Assembly: GCF_018069625.1 (NCBI RefSeq)
Contig: NZ_CP072941.1
Coordinates: 9,858,001 to 9,922,000 of the forward strand
Direction: 5' to 3'
Length of the DNA stretch: 64,000 bases
Source of the DNA: Streptomyces yatensis
GTDB taxonomy: Bacteria > Actinomycetota > Actinomycetes > Streptomycetales > Streptomycetaceae
Under the pieces are notes generated by a model. That model did not search any database. It saw nothing but the letters and a program-made list of their open reading frames with translations, and was not told where the DNA came from. Positions 16,359 through 24,071 of this stretch are shown one piece after another. The first letter of the stretch is position 1. Every line of letters starts with the position of its first letter. The translations under genes and the position numbers were made by a program.

Positions 16359-16366
16359 ACCGTTTA

Positions 16367-16395
16367 TTTGCTACCCCGGCAAAGAAGTTTGTCAA
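16367..16395 (-). promoter_or_regulatory. XRE gene promoter with overlapping inverted repeat
   Basis: Minus-strand -35 TTGACA (16395-16390), 16-base spacer and -10 TAGCAA (16373-16368). The inverted repeat tttgc...gcaaa (16367-16371 and 16379-16383) spans the -10 element. It lies between the divergent XRE and methyltransferase genes, so one site could control both. Confidence 0.5.
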
Positions 16396-16448
16396 GTGGT
16401 CGCGGCCGTGTGCACTCTCCTGCCAGGAACGAAGGGAGCGCATCCGAC

Positions 16449-17096
16449 ATGACCACCGATCCGCACACCATCTCGCCGGACACCTCGCCCGAGGAGTTCT
16501 GGGACACCTTCTACAGCGCCGAGGACCGCGTCTGGAGCGGCAAACCCAATGCCGCTCTGGTGCGCGAGACCACCGGGCTGCCCCCTGGCCGCGCGCTGGA
16601 TCTCGGCTGCGGTGAGGGCGGCGACGCGATCTGGCTCGCCCGGCAGGGCTGGCGGGTCACCGCCGTCGACGTCTCACAGGTGGCGTTGGACCGCGCCGCC
16701 GGACACGCGGCGTCGGAAGGTGTCGGCGACCACATCGAATGGCAGCGGCACGACCTGTCCGAGTCCTTCCCGGAGGGCACGTTCGACCTCGTCTCCGCCT
16801 ACTTCTTCCACTCCCGGCTGGAACTGCCCCGGGACCAGATCCTGCGCACCGCGGCGGGGGCCGTCGCACCGGGCGGAGTGCTGCTGATCACCGGACACGC
16901 CGCATTCCCGTCCTGGGCGCCGGACCCCGGTCCGGAGTTCCACTTCCCCACGCCCGAGGAGGTGCTCGCCGGGCTCGACCTCGCGGACGGGGAGTGGGAC
17001 GTCCTCGTCAGCGAGGTCCATGTGGAGAACATGACCGCTCCCGACGGGCAGCCGGCCACCCGCACCGACAACACCCTCAAGGTCCGCCGCCGCTGA
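16449..17096 (+). CDS. Class I SAM-dependent methyltransferase
   Basis: 215-residue soluble methyltransferase. Motif I is LDLGCGEGGDA (about residues 50-60), motif II TAVDVS, and motif III FDLVSAYFFHS, as in TehB/UbiE-like small-molecule methyltransferases. The N-terminal EEFWDTFYSAEDRVWSGKPN box is common in thiol- and selenium/tellurite-directed methyltransferases of this size. The substrate cannot be fixed. ATG at 16449 follows a gaagggag ribosome site. Transcribed divergently from the XRE-cupin regulator, which is the likely controller. Confidence 0.88.
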   Translation: MTTDPHTISPDTSPEEFWDTFYSAEDRVWSGKPNAALVRETTGLPPGRALDLGCGEGGDAIWLARQGWRVTAVDVSQVALDRAAGHAASEGVGDHIEWQRHDLSESFPEGTFDLVSAYFFHSRLELPRDQILRTAAGAVAPGGVLLITGHAAFPSWAPDPGPEFHFPTPEEVLAGLDLADGEWDVLVSEVHVENMTAPDGQPATRTDNTLKVRRR

Positions 17097-17122
17097 CGGC
17101 GGCCCCGCGGTCCACCCGGGAA

Positions 17123-17143
17123 CCGGTCCGCCCTCCGGACCGG
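17123..17143. terminator. Hairpin between convergent genes
   Basis: ccggtccg (17123-17130) and cggaccgg (17136-17143) form perfect eight-base arms around five bases, between the methyltransferase and the acyltransferase. Confidence 0.5.
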
Positions 17144-17177
17144 CCCGCACTCAGGAACCGGCCCGCACTCAGGAACC
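17142..17177 (+). repeat. Two exact 18-bp tandem copies across a stop codon
   Basis: ggcccgcactcaggaacc occurs twice in direct contact (17142-17159, 17160-17177). The second copy contains the stop codon (17169-17171) and the last residues of the acyltransferase gene, so the duplication copied the gene end into the intergenic spacer. Confidence 0.85.
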
Positions 17178-18227
17178 GGTGCGCCGGAACGCCCAGTCCA
17201 TGCGTGGCTCCAGCAGCGAGCGCAGGACCCGTCGCACCGGTCCCGTGCACAGCACAGTGATCATGAGCACCGCGGCCGCGGTGACGGCGAGCTCCCCGAG
17301 CGGGGTGTGCAGCCAGGGATGGTCGTACCAGTCCCAGAAACGGGATGACTTGATGATGAAGCCGTGCAGCAGATAGCCGTACAGCGTGCCCGAACCGAGT
17401 GCGGTGAACCAGGTCCGGCGCCCCGGCACCCAAGCCAGGAAACAGGCCGTCAGCACCAGCGCCAGACCGAAGAGGGCGGGTGTGGTGAGCAATCCGGCCC
17501 AGGACGGTACGCCATCCAGCGCCGCCACGCTCTTGCGGTGGTAGAACCACTCCGCGTCCATCCAGGGCGCCACCGCGTACGCCGTGCACAGCGCGAAGGC
17601 CGCCACCGGAAGGGCGATCAGCCGGGCCCGCCGGGTCCGCAGCCGGGAGAAGTGGTCCGGTCGCAGGGTGAGTCCGACCACGAAGAACGGGAGGAACGCC
17701 AGCACCCGCTGCAGGCCGAGATCCCCACCGGCCTCGGGCGAAATCGAGGCCAGCGCGGCCACCGCCAGCGCGACCGGCACCGGATGGCGCAGCGCGAGCC
17801 ACAGCGGGGTGGTGATCCGCCAGATGAACAGCGCGGCCAGGAACCACATCACGTACCAGGGGTCGAGCAGGCTGATCGGATAGCCCGGATCGTCCTGTGC
17901 CCAGCGGTAGAAGAGCGTGTACGCGACCTCGAAGACCACATACGGCACGACGACACCCGTGAGCAGCCGTTTCACCCGGCCCGGCGCCATGTCGAAACTC
18001 CGCGAGAAGTATCCCGATATGAGGGCGAACGCGGGCATGTGGAACGCGTAGACCAGCAGGTAGATCGCGGTGGCCGCCCGGCTGCCGTAGGTGAGCGGCT
18101 CCCAGGCGTGGCCGCACGCCACCAGCACGATGGTGAGGTACTTCGCATTGTCGAAGTACGGGTCGCGCGTCCGGCCGCCCGACGCGCCGCCCTCGCGGGG
18201 TCGTGGGACGGCCGGGGGTGTGGTCAC
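17169..18227 (-). CDS. Acyltransferase-3-type membrane protein
   Basis: 352-residue integral membrane protein with about ten hydrophobic segments. It opens with the acyltransferase-3/fucose 4-O-acetylase signature PYFDNAKYLTIVLVACGHAW and contains YAFHMPAFALISGYFSR, the usual conserved loop. Members O-acylate sugars or cell-envelope and antibiotic glycosides using acyl-CoA at the membrane. GTG at 18227 is chosen because of an AGGAGA element 11 bases upstream and the cytosolic charged start that follows. The acceptor is unknown, and no glycan cluster is adjacent. Confidence 0.85.
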   Translation of the reverse strand: MTTPPAVPRPREGGASGGRTRDPYFDNAKYLTIVLVACGHAWEPLTYGSRAATAIYLLVYAFHMPAFALISGYFSRSFDMAPGRVKRLLTGVVVPYVVFEVAYTLFYRWAQDDPGYPISLLDPWYVMWFLAALFIWRITTPLWLALRHPVPVALAVAALASISPEAGGDLGLQRVLAFLPFFVVGLTLRPDHFSRLRTRRARLIALPVAAFALCTAYAVAPWMDAEWFYHRKSVAALDGVPSWAGLLTTPALFGLALVLTACFLAWVPGRRTWFTALGSGTLYGYLLHGFIIKSSRFWDWYDHPWLHTPLGELAVTAAAVLMITVLCTGPVRRVLRSLLEPRMDWAFRRTGS

Positions 18228-18421
18228 ACGGGTGGAGGTCTCCTGCTGCACAGCTTCTCCCGGATCCCTTCGATCGAGCCGACAGTCGAATCCTGGTCGC
18301 CTGCCCCGCTCTGCCCGTCCCATGCGGGGCCAGGACCCGGATCCCAGTACGTGCGGCCCGGCCGCGGCGTTCACCGGCGGGCGGCACGTCCGGGGGTCCG
18401 CTCATGAACTCGGCCGCCACT

Positions 18422-19123
18422 TCAGGACACGGGGAGCCGGTCCAGCGAGGTCAGCTCGGTGTGTGCGGACGCGAACAGCAGGGCGACGGCCAGAGCGCCC
18501 GGATCCGGGACGCCGCGGGCGTGGTCGCCGGTATAGCTGGCCCGCCCGCGCCGGGCGCGCAGATCCGTCGTGGAGCGGGCGCCCCGATGGGCCGCCACCG
18601 CGGCCACATGGAGCGCGTACGCGGGATCGGCGGTGGGTTCACAGGAGGCGAGCGCCCGCGCCGCGGGCACGAGGGCGTCCACCATCGTCTTGTCGCCCAC
18701 CTCGGCCTCGCCCACCCGCTGGATGGCGGCCGCCCCCGCGGCGGTGCCCAGGGCCAGCGCGGCGGTCCCGGGCGGGTCGGCGGCCATCCCCAGCGCGTCG
18801 GCGAGCTCCTGGAAGAGCAGCCCGAACAGGGGACCGCTGGTGCCGCCGACATCGTCGAGGAAGACCCGTGCGGCAGCGTCGAGCGGCGCGTCCGGGCCCC
18901 TTTGGTTTCGCTCACCGTTCCCCGCGCCCGCCGCCAGGGCGTCCAGCGCGCGGCGGACACCGTCCATCCCGGTGACCAGGTTGCCGCCGAAGTCCCCGTC
19001 GCCCGCCTTCTGGTCGAGCGCGGTGAGCTCGGGTTCCACGGAGCGTACGGTGGCGGCGAAGCGCGTCAGCCAGTCCATGACGGTGGCGTGCGTAAGGCCC
19101 TTCGGGCCGGGCTGATCGGACAT
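18422..19123 (-). CDS. dhaL: Dihydroxyacetone kinase L subunit
   Basis: 233-residue ADP/ATP-binding subunit of dihydroxyacetone kinase. The metal-nucleotide site is DQKAGDGDFGGNLVTGM near residue 38, with the aspartates expected to hold Mg ions. The VGGTSGPLFGLLFQ and ADPAYALHVAA... segments are typical of DhaL. It follows dhaK in the same orientation after 103 bases filled with a 19-bp tandem repeat. No dhaM (phosphotransferase donor) is present, so either a distant donor or direct ATP use has to be assumed. ATG at 19123. Confidence 0.9.
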   Translation of the reverse strand: MSDQPGPKGLTHATVMDWLTRFAATVRSVEPELTALDQKAGDGDFGGNLVTGMDGVRRALDALAAGAGNGERNQRGPDAPLDAAARVFLDDVGGTSGPLFGLLFQELADALGMAADPPGTAALALGTAAGAAAIQRVGEAEVGDKTMVDALVPAARALASCEPTADPAYALHVAAVAAHRGARSTTDLRARRGRASYTGDHARGVPDPGALAVALLFASAHTELTSLDRLPVS

Positions 19124-19150
19124 GAGCGGGGCAACTCCTCGGGGCGGTGG

Positions 19151-19226
19151 CGGGGTCAACGGGGCCGGACGGGGTCAACGGGGCGGAACGGGGTCAACGG
19201 GGCCGGACGGGGTCAATGAGGCGGGG
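19151..19226 (+). repeat. Four 19-bp tandem repeats between dhaK and dhaL
   Basis: Units begin at 19151, 19170, 19189 and 19208. The consensus is cggggtcaacggggccgga; the first and third copies are identical and the fourth is degenerate. The array ends exactly before the dhaK stop codon (19227-19229). Confidence 0.85.
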
Positions 19227-20225
19227 TCACAGGGGCCAGGCGGGGGTGCGGGCGGGGGCGTCCCACAGCCGCAGCGCCTCCGCGTCGGTGGCGAACAGGG
19301 TCAGCGAGAAGCCCCGCATGTCCAGGGCGCTCACGAAGGTGCCGGTCAGGGACCGGTCCAGGCCCACGCCGCGGTCGTCGAGGGCCTTGGCGACGGCGTG
19401 GCGGATGCCGTACAGCTCCAGCGAGGTGATCGACCCCAGCCCGTTGACCAGGGCGAGCACCCGTGTCCCCGCGGTGTCGGGCAGCGCGGCCAGCAACTGG
19501 TCCGTCATGGTCTCGACCAGCTTGCCGAGCGGTGCGTGCGGGGTGGTCCCCTCGGCCCGCTCGCCGTGGATGCCGACCCCGAACTCCAGGATGTTGTCGG
19601 GAAGGGCGAAGGCCGGTGCCCCGGAGGCGGGTGTGTTGTGGGCGGCCGAGGCGACGGCGAGGCTGCGGGCCCGCCGGGTCACATCGGTGCCGAGGGCGAC
19701 CAGGTCCTCCAGGCCGCGCCCCTCGTCGGCGGCGGCGCCGAGGATCTTCTCGATGATCAGGGTGGCGCCGGTGCCGCGCCGGCCGACCGCGATGTCATCG
19801 GAGTCGCTGGCGATGTCGTCGTCGATGAGAACACGTGCGCAGCGGATGCCCTCATGGGCGAGGCGCTCGGCGGCGATGCTGAAGTTGATGCGGTCACCGG
19901 TGTAGTTCTTCACGATGTGCAGCACACCGTCGGGCCGGGCGACGGCCCGGCTGGCCTCGAAGATCTGCCGGTTGTGGGGCGAGGCGAAGATCCGCCCGGG
20001 GCAGGAGGCGTCCAGCATCCCGGTCCCGAGGAAGCCGGAGTGCAGGGGCTCATGGCCGGAACCGCCTCCCGAGACCAGCCCGACGCGGCGGGTGGGTGCG
20101 CAGTGGCGGGTGCGGAAGTATCCGTGGTCGGGGTGGTAGGCGACGAGATCGGCATGGGCGGCGGCGAAGCCCGCGAGCGCGTCGGGAACGAGAGACTCGG
20201 GCGAGTCGCGGAAGTACTGGGGCAT
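19227..20225 (-). CDS. dhaK: Dihydroxyacetone kinase K subunit
   Basis: 332-residue substrate-binding subunit that holds dihydroxyacetone as a covalent hemiaminal. GGGSGHEP at residues 53-60 and His220 in [13 protein letters not shown], the covalent substrate-binding histidine, are both present. Length is normal for DhaK. Transcribed with dhaL on the minus strand. It is divergent from the broken acdS gene. ATG at 20225. Confidence 0.93.
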   Translation of the reverse strand: MPQYFRDSPESLVPDALAGFAAAHADLVAYHPDHGYFRTRHCAPTRRVGLVSGGGSGHEPLHSGFLGTGMLDASCPGRIFASPHNRQIFEASRAVARPDGVLHIVKNYTGDRINFSIAAERLAHEGIRCARVLIDDDIASDSDDIAVGRRGTGATLIIEKILGAAADEGRGLEDLVALGTDVTRRARSLAVASAAHNTPASGAPAFALPDNILEFGVGIHGERAEGTTPHAPLGKLVETMTDQLLAALPDTAGTRVLALVNGLGSITSLELYGIRHAVAKALDDRGVGLDRSLTGTFVSALDMRGFSLTLFATDAEALRLWDAPARTPAWPL

Positions 20226-20520
20226 GAACTCGGCTCCCTGGGCGAGTGGGGCGGACGGGGTGGACTCGGCGGTCGAGCGCCGTCTCGGCGCCAGCGGAAT
20301 GAGGGCTCAGGAACAGATCGTCTCCGCGACCCGGCGGCAGGGTGCTCAGGCTGGACAGCAGCGGGACCCCAACGGCCTACAGGCATACGCCGGTCGTGTG
20401 CCGTGGGGGAGGCATTGGGGAGGTTCCGGCTCGTGTGCCGGCGGGGAGCGGCGGGGCAGGGATCGACGGACATCCGGCACACCCCCGCGGGCATCCGGCA
20501 CCACCCCTGAGGAGTCACCC
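20226..20520. other. Spacer upstream of dhaK and the acdS remnant
   Basis: About 295 bases with no convincing gene. It holds the dhaK promoter region and two copies of catccggcac (near 20470 and 20491). A good ribosome site, gaggag, lies at 20509-20514. ACC deaminase genes are often preceded by a divergent Lrp-type acdR gene; none is visible here. Confidence 0.6.
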
Positions 20521-21197
20521 ACGTCCCTCGATGACTTCGAACGTCACCCCCTGCTGTTCGGTCCCAGCCCCATCCACCCCCTGGACCGGCTGAGCGAACG
20601 TCTCGACGGGGCGCGGATCTGGGCCAAGCGCGAGGACTGCAACAGCGGGCTGGCCTACGGCGGCAACACGACCCGCAAGCTGGAGTACCTCGTCCCCGAC
20701 GCGCTCCGGAAGGGCGCGGACACCCTGGTGAGCATCGGCGGTGTGCAGTCCAACCACACCCGCCAGGTCGCCGCAGCGTCACCGGCTCCACCCAGGCGGG
20801 CATGATCGCGGGCTTCGCGGGCCAGGACCGCCCCCGCCGGGTCCTGGGCATCGACGCCTCCGCCAAGGTGGCCGAGACCCATGCCCGGGTGGCGAAGACC
20901 GCACGTGAGACCGCCGCTCTGATCGGCCTCGGCCGGGAGCTGCGCGATGCGGAGATCACCGTGCTGGAGGGCTGGGCCGGGGACCTCTACGGTGTCCCGG
21001 TCGACTCCACCCTCGACGCGATCCGGCTCACCGGAAGCCTCGAAGGGGTGATCCTCGACCCGGTCTACGAGGGCAAGTCGATGGCCGGGCTCATCGACCT
21101 GGTCCGCGACGGCGAGATACCCAAGGACTCCCATGTGCTCTACGCCCACCTCGGCGGCCAGCCCGCGCTCAACGCCTACAGCGGCGCCTTTCGCTGA
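20521..21197 (+). pseudogene. acdS: 1-aminocyclopropane-1-carboxylate deaminase remnant
   Basis: The intact enzyme (about 338 residues) uses pyridoxal phosphate to split ACC, the ethylene precursor of plants. Three lesions are visible. The codon six bases after the gaggag ribosome site is ACG (20521) where family members start SLDDFERxPLLFG with a Met. The pyridoxal-phosphate lysine of GGNKTRKLEY (Lys51) is Thr here: [10 protein letters not shown], codon 20668-20670. After [10 protein letters not shown] the frame jumps directly to [15 protein letters not shown], losing about 110 residues and shifting from frame 1 to frame 3 near 20776. The 3' half (to AHLGGQPALNAYSGAFR) is otherwise well preserved, so the loss is recent. 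Confidence 0.9.
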
Positions 21198-21346
21198 CCG
21201 GTCCGAAAGCAGGCGGAAAAGGAGGCGGGAAAGGAGGAGCGCGAGGTGATGCGCGGGCCACCACCGGGGTACCCGAAGCGCGGCCCGGGCCACGCGGCCC
21301 CGTGGCCTCCCCACCCCCGCGAGACCAGGGAGCCAGGGTGACGGAC

Positions 21347-22144
21347 ATGAACACCGGGAACGACCGGCAGGCCGGGAGCGCCGCGCCCCCCGACGGCCCG
21401 CTGTCGGGCTGCGCGGCGCTGGTGACCGGCGCGTCCAGCGGCATCGGAGCGGCCACCGCCCTGGCGCTGGCCCGGGAGGGAGCCGATCTCGCACTGGTGG
21501 CCCGCCGCACCGAACGGCTGGAGGACCTGGCCGCCACCCTCCGGAAGGAGGGCCGCTCGTGCGCCGTCCTCACGGCAGACCTGCAGAGCGCGGAGCAGGC
21601 CCGTCAGTGCGTCGAGGACGCGGCGGAGCAGTGCGGACGGCTCGATGTGCTGGTGAACAACGCCGGCTATGTGGCCACCGGCACGGTCGAGGAGAGTGAC
21701 CCCGAGGCCTGGGAGCGGATGATCGCCCTCAACATCGAGGCCGTCCTGCACACCTCCCGGCAGGCGCTGCCGCATCTGCTGCGAACGGCGTCCGAGGGCC
21801 CGCGCGGGGTGGCGGACCTGGTGAACGTCAGCTCGGTGGGCGGCCGGGTGGCGCGGCCCGGCAACAGCGTCTACTCGGCCACCAAACACGCGGTGGGCGC
21901 CTTCAGCGAGGCCATGCGCCAGGAGGTGACCGCCCGCGGTGTCCGGGTGGGGCTGGTCGAACCGGGCATGACCGCCACCGAGATGACGGCCGGCAACAGG
22001 ACGGCCACCGTCGCACGCGGCATGGCGCGCGTGTCCTGGCTGCATCCCGAGGACATCGCCCGGGCGATCACCTTCATGGTCGTCCAGCCCGCGCATGCCG
22101 CCGTCAACGAAATCATGGTGCGCCCCACCGCCCAGGAGCACTGA
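21347..22144 (+). CDS. SDR-family oxidoreductase
   Basis: 265-residue NAD(P)-dependent short-chain dehydrogenase. The Rossmann motif is [11 protein letters not shown], the structural motif is VNNAG, and the catalytic set is Ser in VNVSSVGG with YSATK (Tyr-x-x-x-Lys). The arginines after the second strand (ARRTERL) favour NADP. ATG at 21347 follows agggtgac; GTG at 21338 is an in-frame alternative that would add three residues. Substrate unknown. It ends in a strong terminator, so it is probably monocistronic. Confidence 0.88.
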   Translation: MNTGNDRQAGSAAPPDGPLSGCAALVTGASSGIGAATALALAREGADLALVARRTERLEDLAATLRKEGRSCAVLTADLQSAEQARQCVEDAAEQCGRLDVLVNNAGYVATGTVEESDPEAWERMIALNIEAVLHTSRQALPHLLRTASEGPRGVADLVNVSSVGGRVARPGNSVYSATKHAVGAFSEAMRQEVTARGVRVGLVEPGMTATEMTAGNRTATVARGMARVSWLHPEDIARAITFMVVQPAHAAVNEIMVRPTAQEH

Positions 22145-22160
22145 CCCGCCTGCCCCCGCC

Positions 22161-22206
22161 GCCCCGCCCGCCCCGTTGCGCCACGGCCTGAGGGGGCGGG
22201 CGGGGC
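22161..22206. terminator. Long hairpin after the SDR gene
   Basis: Perfect 14-base arms gccccgcccgcccc (22161-22174) and ggggcgggcggggc (22193-22206) with an 18-base loop, 16 bases after the SDR stop codon. Confidence 0.75.
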
Positions 22207-22279
22207 GTGCCGATCTCGGCCCGGCTTGGCTCCCGTCCGGCCCCGCACGGCTCCCGCGGAAGCGTGCGCGAGGGATTTA

Positions 22280-22306
22280 CAACGTTGGAAATTCTCTTTA
22301 ACGTTG
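22280..22306. promoter_or_regulatory. Paired LacI-type operator half-motifs
   Basis: caacgttg (22280-22287, a perfect palindrome) and taacgttg (22299-22306), 19 bases apart centre to centre, inside an A/T-rich island 60-85 bases before the glycosidase start. AACGTT-centred palindromes are typical binding sites of LacI-family sugar regulators in Streptomyces. Confidence 0.55.
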
Positions 22307-22365
22307 CGCCACGCACGGCCCGGGCCGCTCTTCCCCCCTTCACCACTCCTCCCGAGGGAGCGTGC

Positions 22366-23538
22366 ATGACCACGCCGTACCGAAGACACCTCCTGCCCGC
22401 TCTGCTGACCCTCCTGACCGTCCTGGGCTCGCTCCTGGCCGTCCAGGCGCCCCCGGCCGCGGCCGCCTCCGGCACCCTGCTGCGCGACGGCACCGGCCTC
22501 TACCCCCGCGCCGTGCGGCTCGCGCACAACGGCGCCGCCAACGGCCGCGTCCTCGCTTCGGTCGTCACCTTCCGCGGCTCGGACGGGATCGGCGCCATCT
22601 ACGAGAGCACCGACGACGGCGCCACCTTCCGCCAGGTGGGCGAGGTGGCCGACCCCGAGGCGTCGGGCGGACAGGGCGAATGCTGCGCCACCCTGTACGA
22701 ACTGCCTCGGGCCGTCGGCGGCATGCCCGCCGGGACCCTGCTGTGGTCCGCCTCCATCGGCCAGGACGAGCCGGACCGCCGGATGGCCATCCGGGTCTTC
22801 CGCAGCAACGACCGGGGCCGCACCTGGTCCTATCTGTCCACCGTGGCCACCGCCCCCAACACCAAGGGCCTGTGGGAGCCGGAGTTCTCCATCGATTCCA
22901 GCGGGCGCCTGGTGGCCCACTACTCGGACGAGACCGACCCCGCCCACAGCCAGAAGCTGATCGCCGCCCGCAGCGCGGACGGGATCACCTGGCAGGGCCA
23001 CCACGCCACCGTCGCCAGCAACCTCGCCTCCGACCGGCCCGGTATGCCCATCGTGCGCAAGCTGCCCGACGGGCAGTACTTCATGGCGTACGAGATCTGC
23101 GCCGCCCAGGGGCAGTACTCATGTGTGGTCCACTACCGGACCTCGCGGGACGGCTGGAACTGGGGCGACCCCGCGCACCTGGGCTACCGTCCGGAAACCG
23201 CCGACGGCAAGTACTTCACCCACACACCGAACCTCGCCTGGGCCCCCGAGGCCGGCAATCCCCGGGGCAAGCTGTTCCTCATCGGCCAGGTGCTGAACAA
23301 CGCCGACGGCAGCACCGCCGCCGGCAGCGGGGCCACCGTGTGGACCAACAGCAACGGTGGCACCGGGGCGTGGCGTTCGATCCCCGCACCGGTGCGGGTG
23401 GACTCCAAGGTGGTCGACTGGTGTCCCAACTACAGCTCGGCGCTGCTGCCCTCGGCGGACGGCAGCCGGGTGTTGGAGATCGCCACGGACTACGTGGGCA
23501 CCGTGTGCAAGCCCTACTTCGCCACCGGGGGGAGCTGA
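22366..23538 (+). CDS. Secreted BNR/sialidase-fold glycosidase-like protein
   Basis: 390-residue exported protein. The signal peptide covers about residues 1-34 (ends PPAAAAS). The rest has the six-bladed sialidase-type fold, recognised from Asp-box-like motifs ESTDDGATF, SNDRGRTW and SRDGWNW, and conserved WSA.., EPEF.. and YE.C elements of the exo-alpha-sialidase/BNR-repeat group. Related Streptomyces proteins act on arabinans or other plant glycans, so sialic acid need not be the substrate. ATG at 22366 follows cgagggag. Two LacI-type motifs upstream suggest sugar-regulated expression. Confidence 0.85.
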   Translation: MTTPYRRHLLPALLTLLTVLGSLLAVQAPPAAAASGTLLRDGTGLYPRAVRLAHNGAANGRVLASVVTFRGSDGIGAIYESTDDGATFRQVGEVADPEASGGQGECCATLYELPRAVGGMPAGTLLWSASIGQDEPDRRMAIRVFRSNDRGRTWSYLSTVATAPNTKGLWEPEFSIDSSGRLVAHYSDETDPAHSQKLIAARSADGITWQGHHATVASNLASDRPGMPIVRKLPDGQYFMAYEICAAQGQYSCVVHYRTSRDGWNWGDPAHLGYRPETADGKYFTHTPNLAWAPEAGNPRGKLFLIGQVLNNADGSTAAGSGATVWTNSNGGTGAWRSIPAPVRVDSKVVDWCPNYSSALLPSADGSRVLEIATDYVGTVCKPYFATGGS

Positions 23539-24071
23539 CCGGGTGAACGCCCGCTGACCGAAGCGGTGTTTTCCCTGCCCGGGATCCCGTCCGGCCGTTC
23601 GGGGCCGGTGCCGGCGTGGTGCGGACGACCGTCTCCACCAGGGCACCGGCCTCGGCGCGAGTCCGCGTGCCGAGCCGTTCGCCGGGCGGCGGCGTGCTCG
23701 GTCCGCGAACGGCATGACCACCCACTCGGGCTCCCGCCTCCTCCGCGTGGGCGTCCGGCGTTGGCCCGGCCAGGTGACGGACACCGGCCGGGCCATGACC
23801 CGAACGCCGTACGGCGGTGACCCGGGCAGCGGGCCCGTGCCGCGCGCCGCGGCGTGGCCACCACACGTCGCGCGGCCGGTGCACCGCACCCCAAGCCACG
23901 CGGCTGACCTGCGCGAACGGGCTGGGCGGTGGCGAGGTGGCGAGGCCTCGCGCGGACGGAAGACACGTGGCCGGGGCCGCTTCCCGGCGCTCCGGACGCC
24001 CGCCATCCAGCCGACGGCACGGGCCGTGTGGGTGCTCGACCTGCCCCGTTCCGGATGACAGCGTGGCCGAC
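23539..24071. other. 533-base stretch without a supported gene
   Basis: Several long open frames exist on both strands, but none has recognisable family motifs, a ribosome site or coherent codon use. The stretch is slightly repetitive in ccggcc-type words. I see no RNA gene or mobile-element remnant. It holds the upstream region of the membrane aminopropyltransferase-like gene. Confidence 0.6.

Noticed and set aside
19151..19226. CRISPR array
   Set aside because: The units abut without variable spacers; it is a simple minisatellite. No cas genes are present.
20224..20520. In-frame ATG at 20224 as an N-terminal extension of the acdS remnant
   Set aside because: The roughly 99 added residues do not resemble any ACC deaminase, while family similarity begins sharply at SLDDFER next to a good ribosome site.
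20521..21197. Two separate functional genes instead of one broken acdS
   Set aside because: The two halves match successive parts of one enzyme and the missing middle and catalytic lysine are essential.
23539..24071. A decayed gene in the long spacer
   Set aside because: I looked in all frames for family motifs and saw none. The open frames reflect GC bias.
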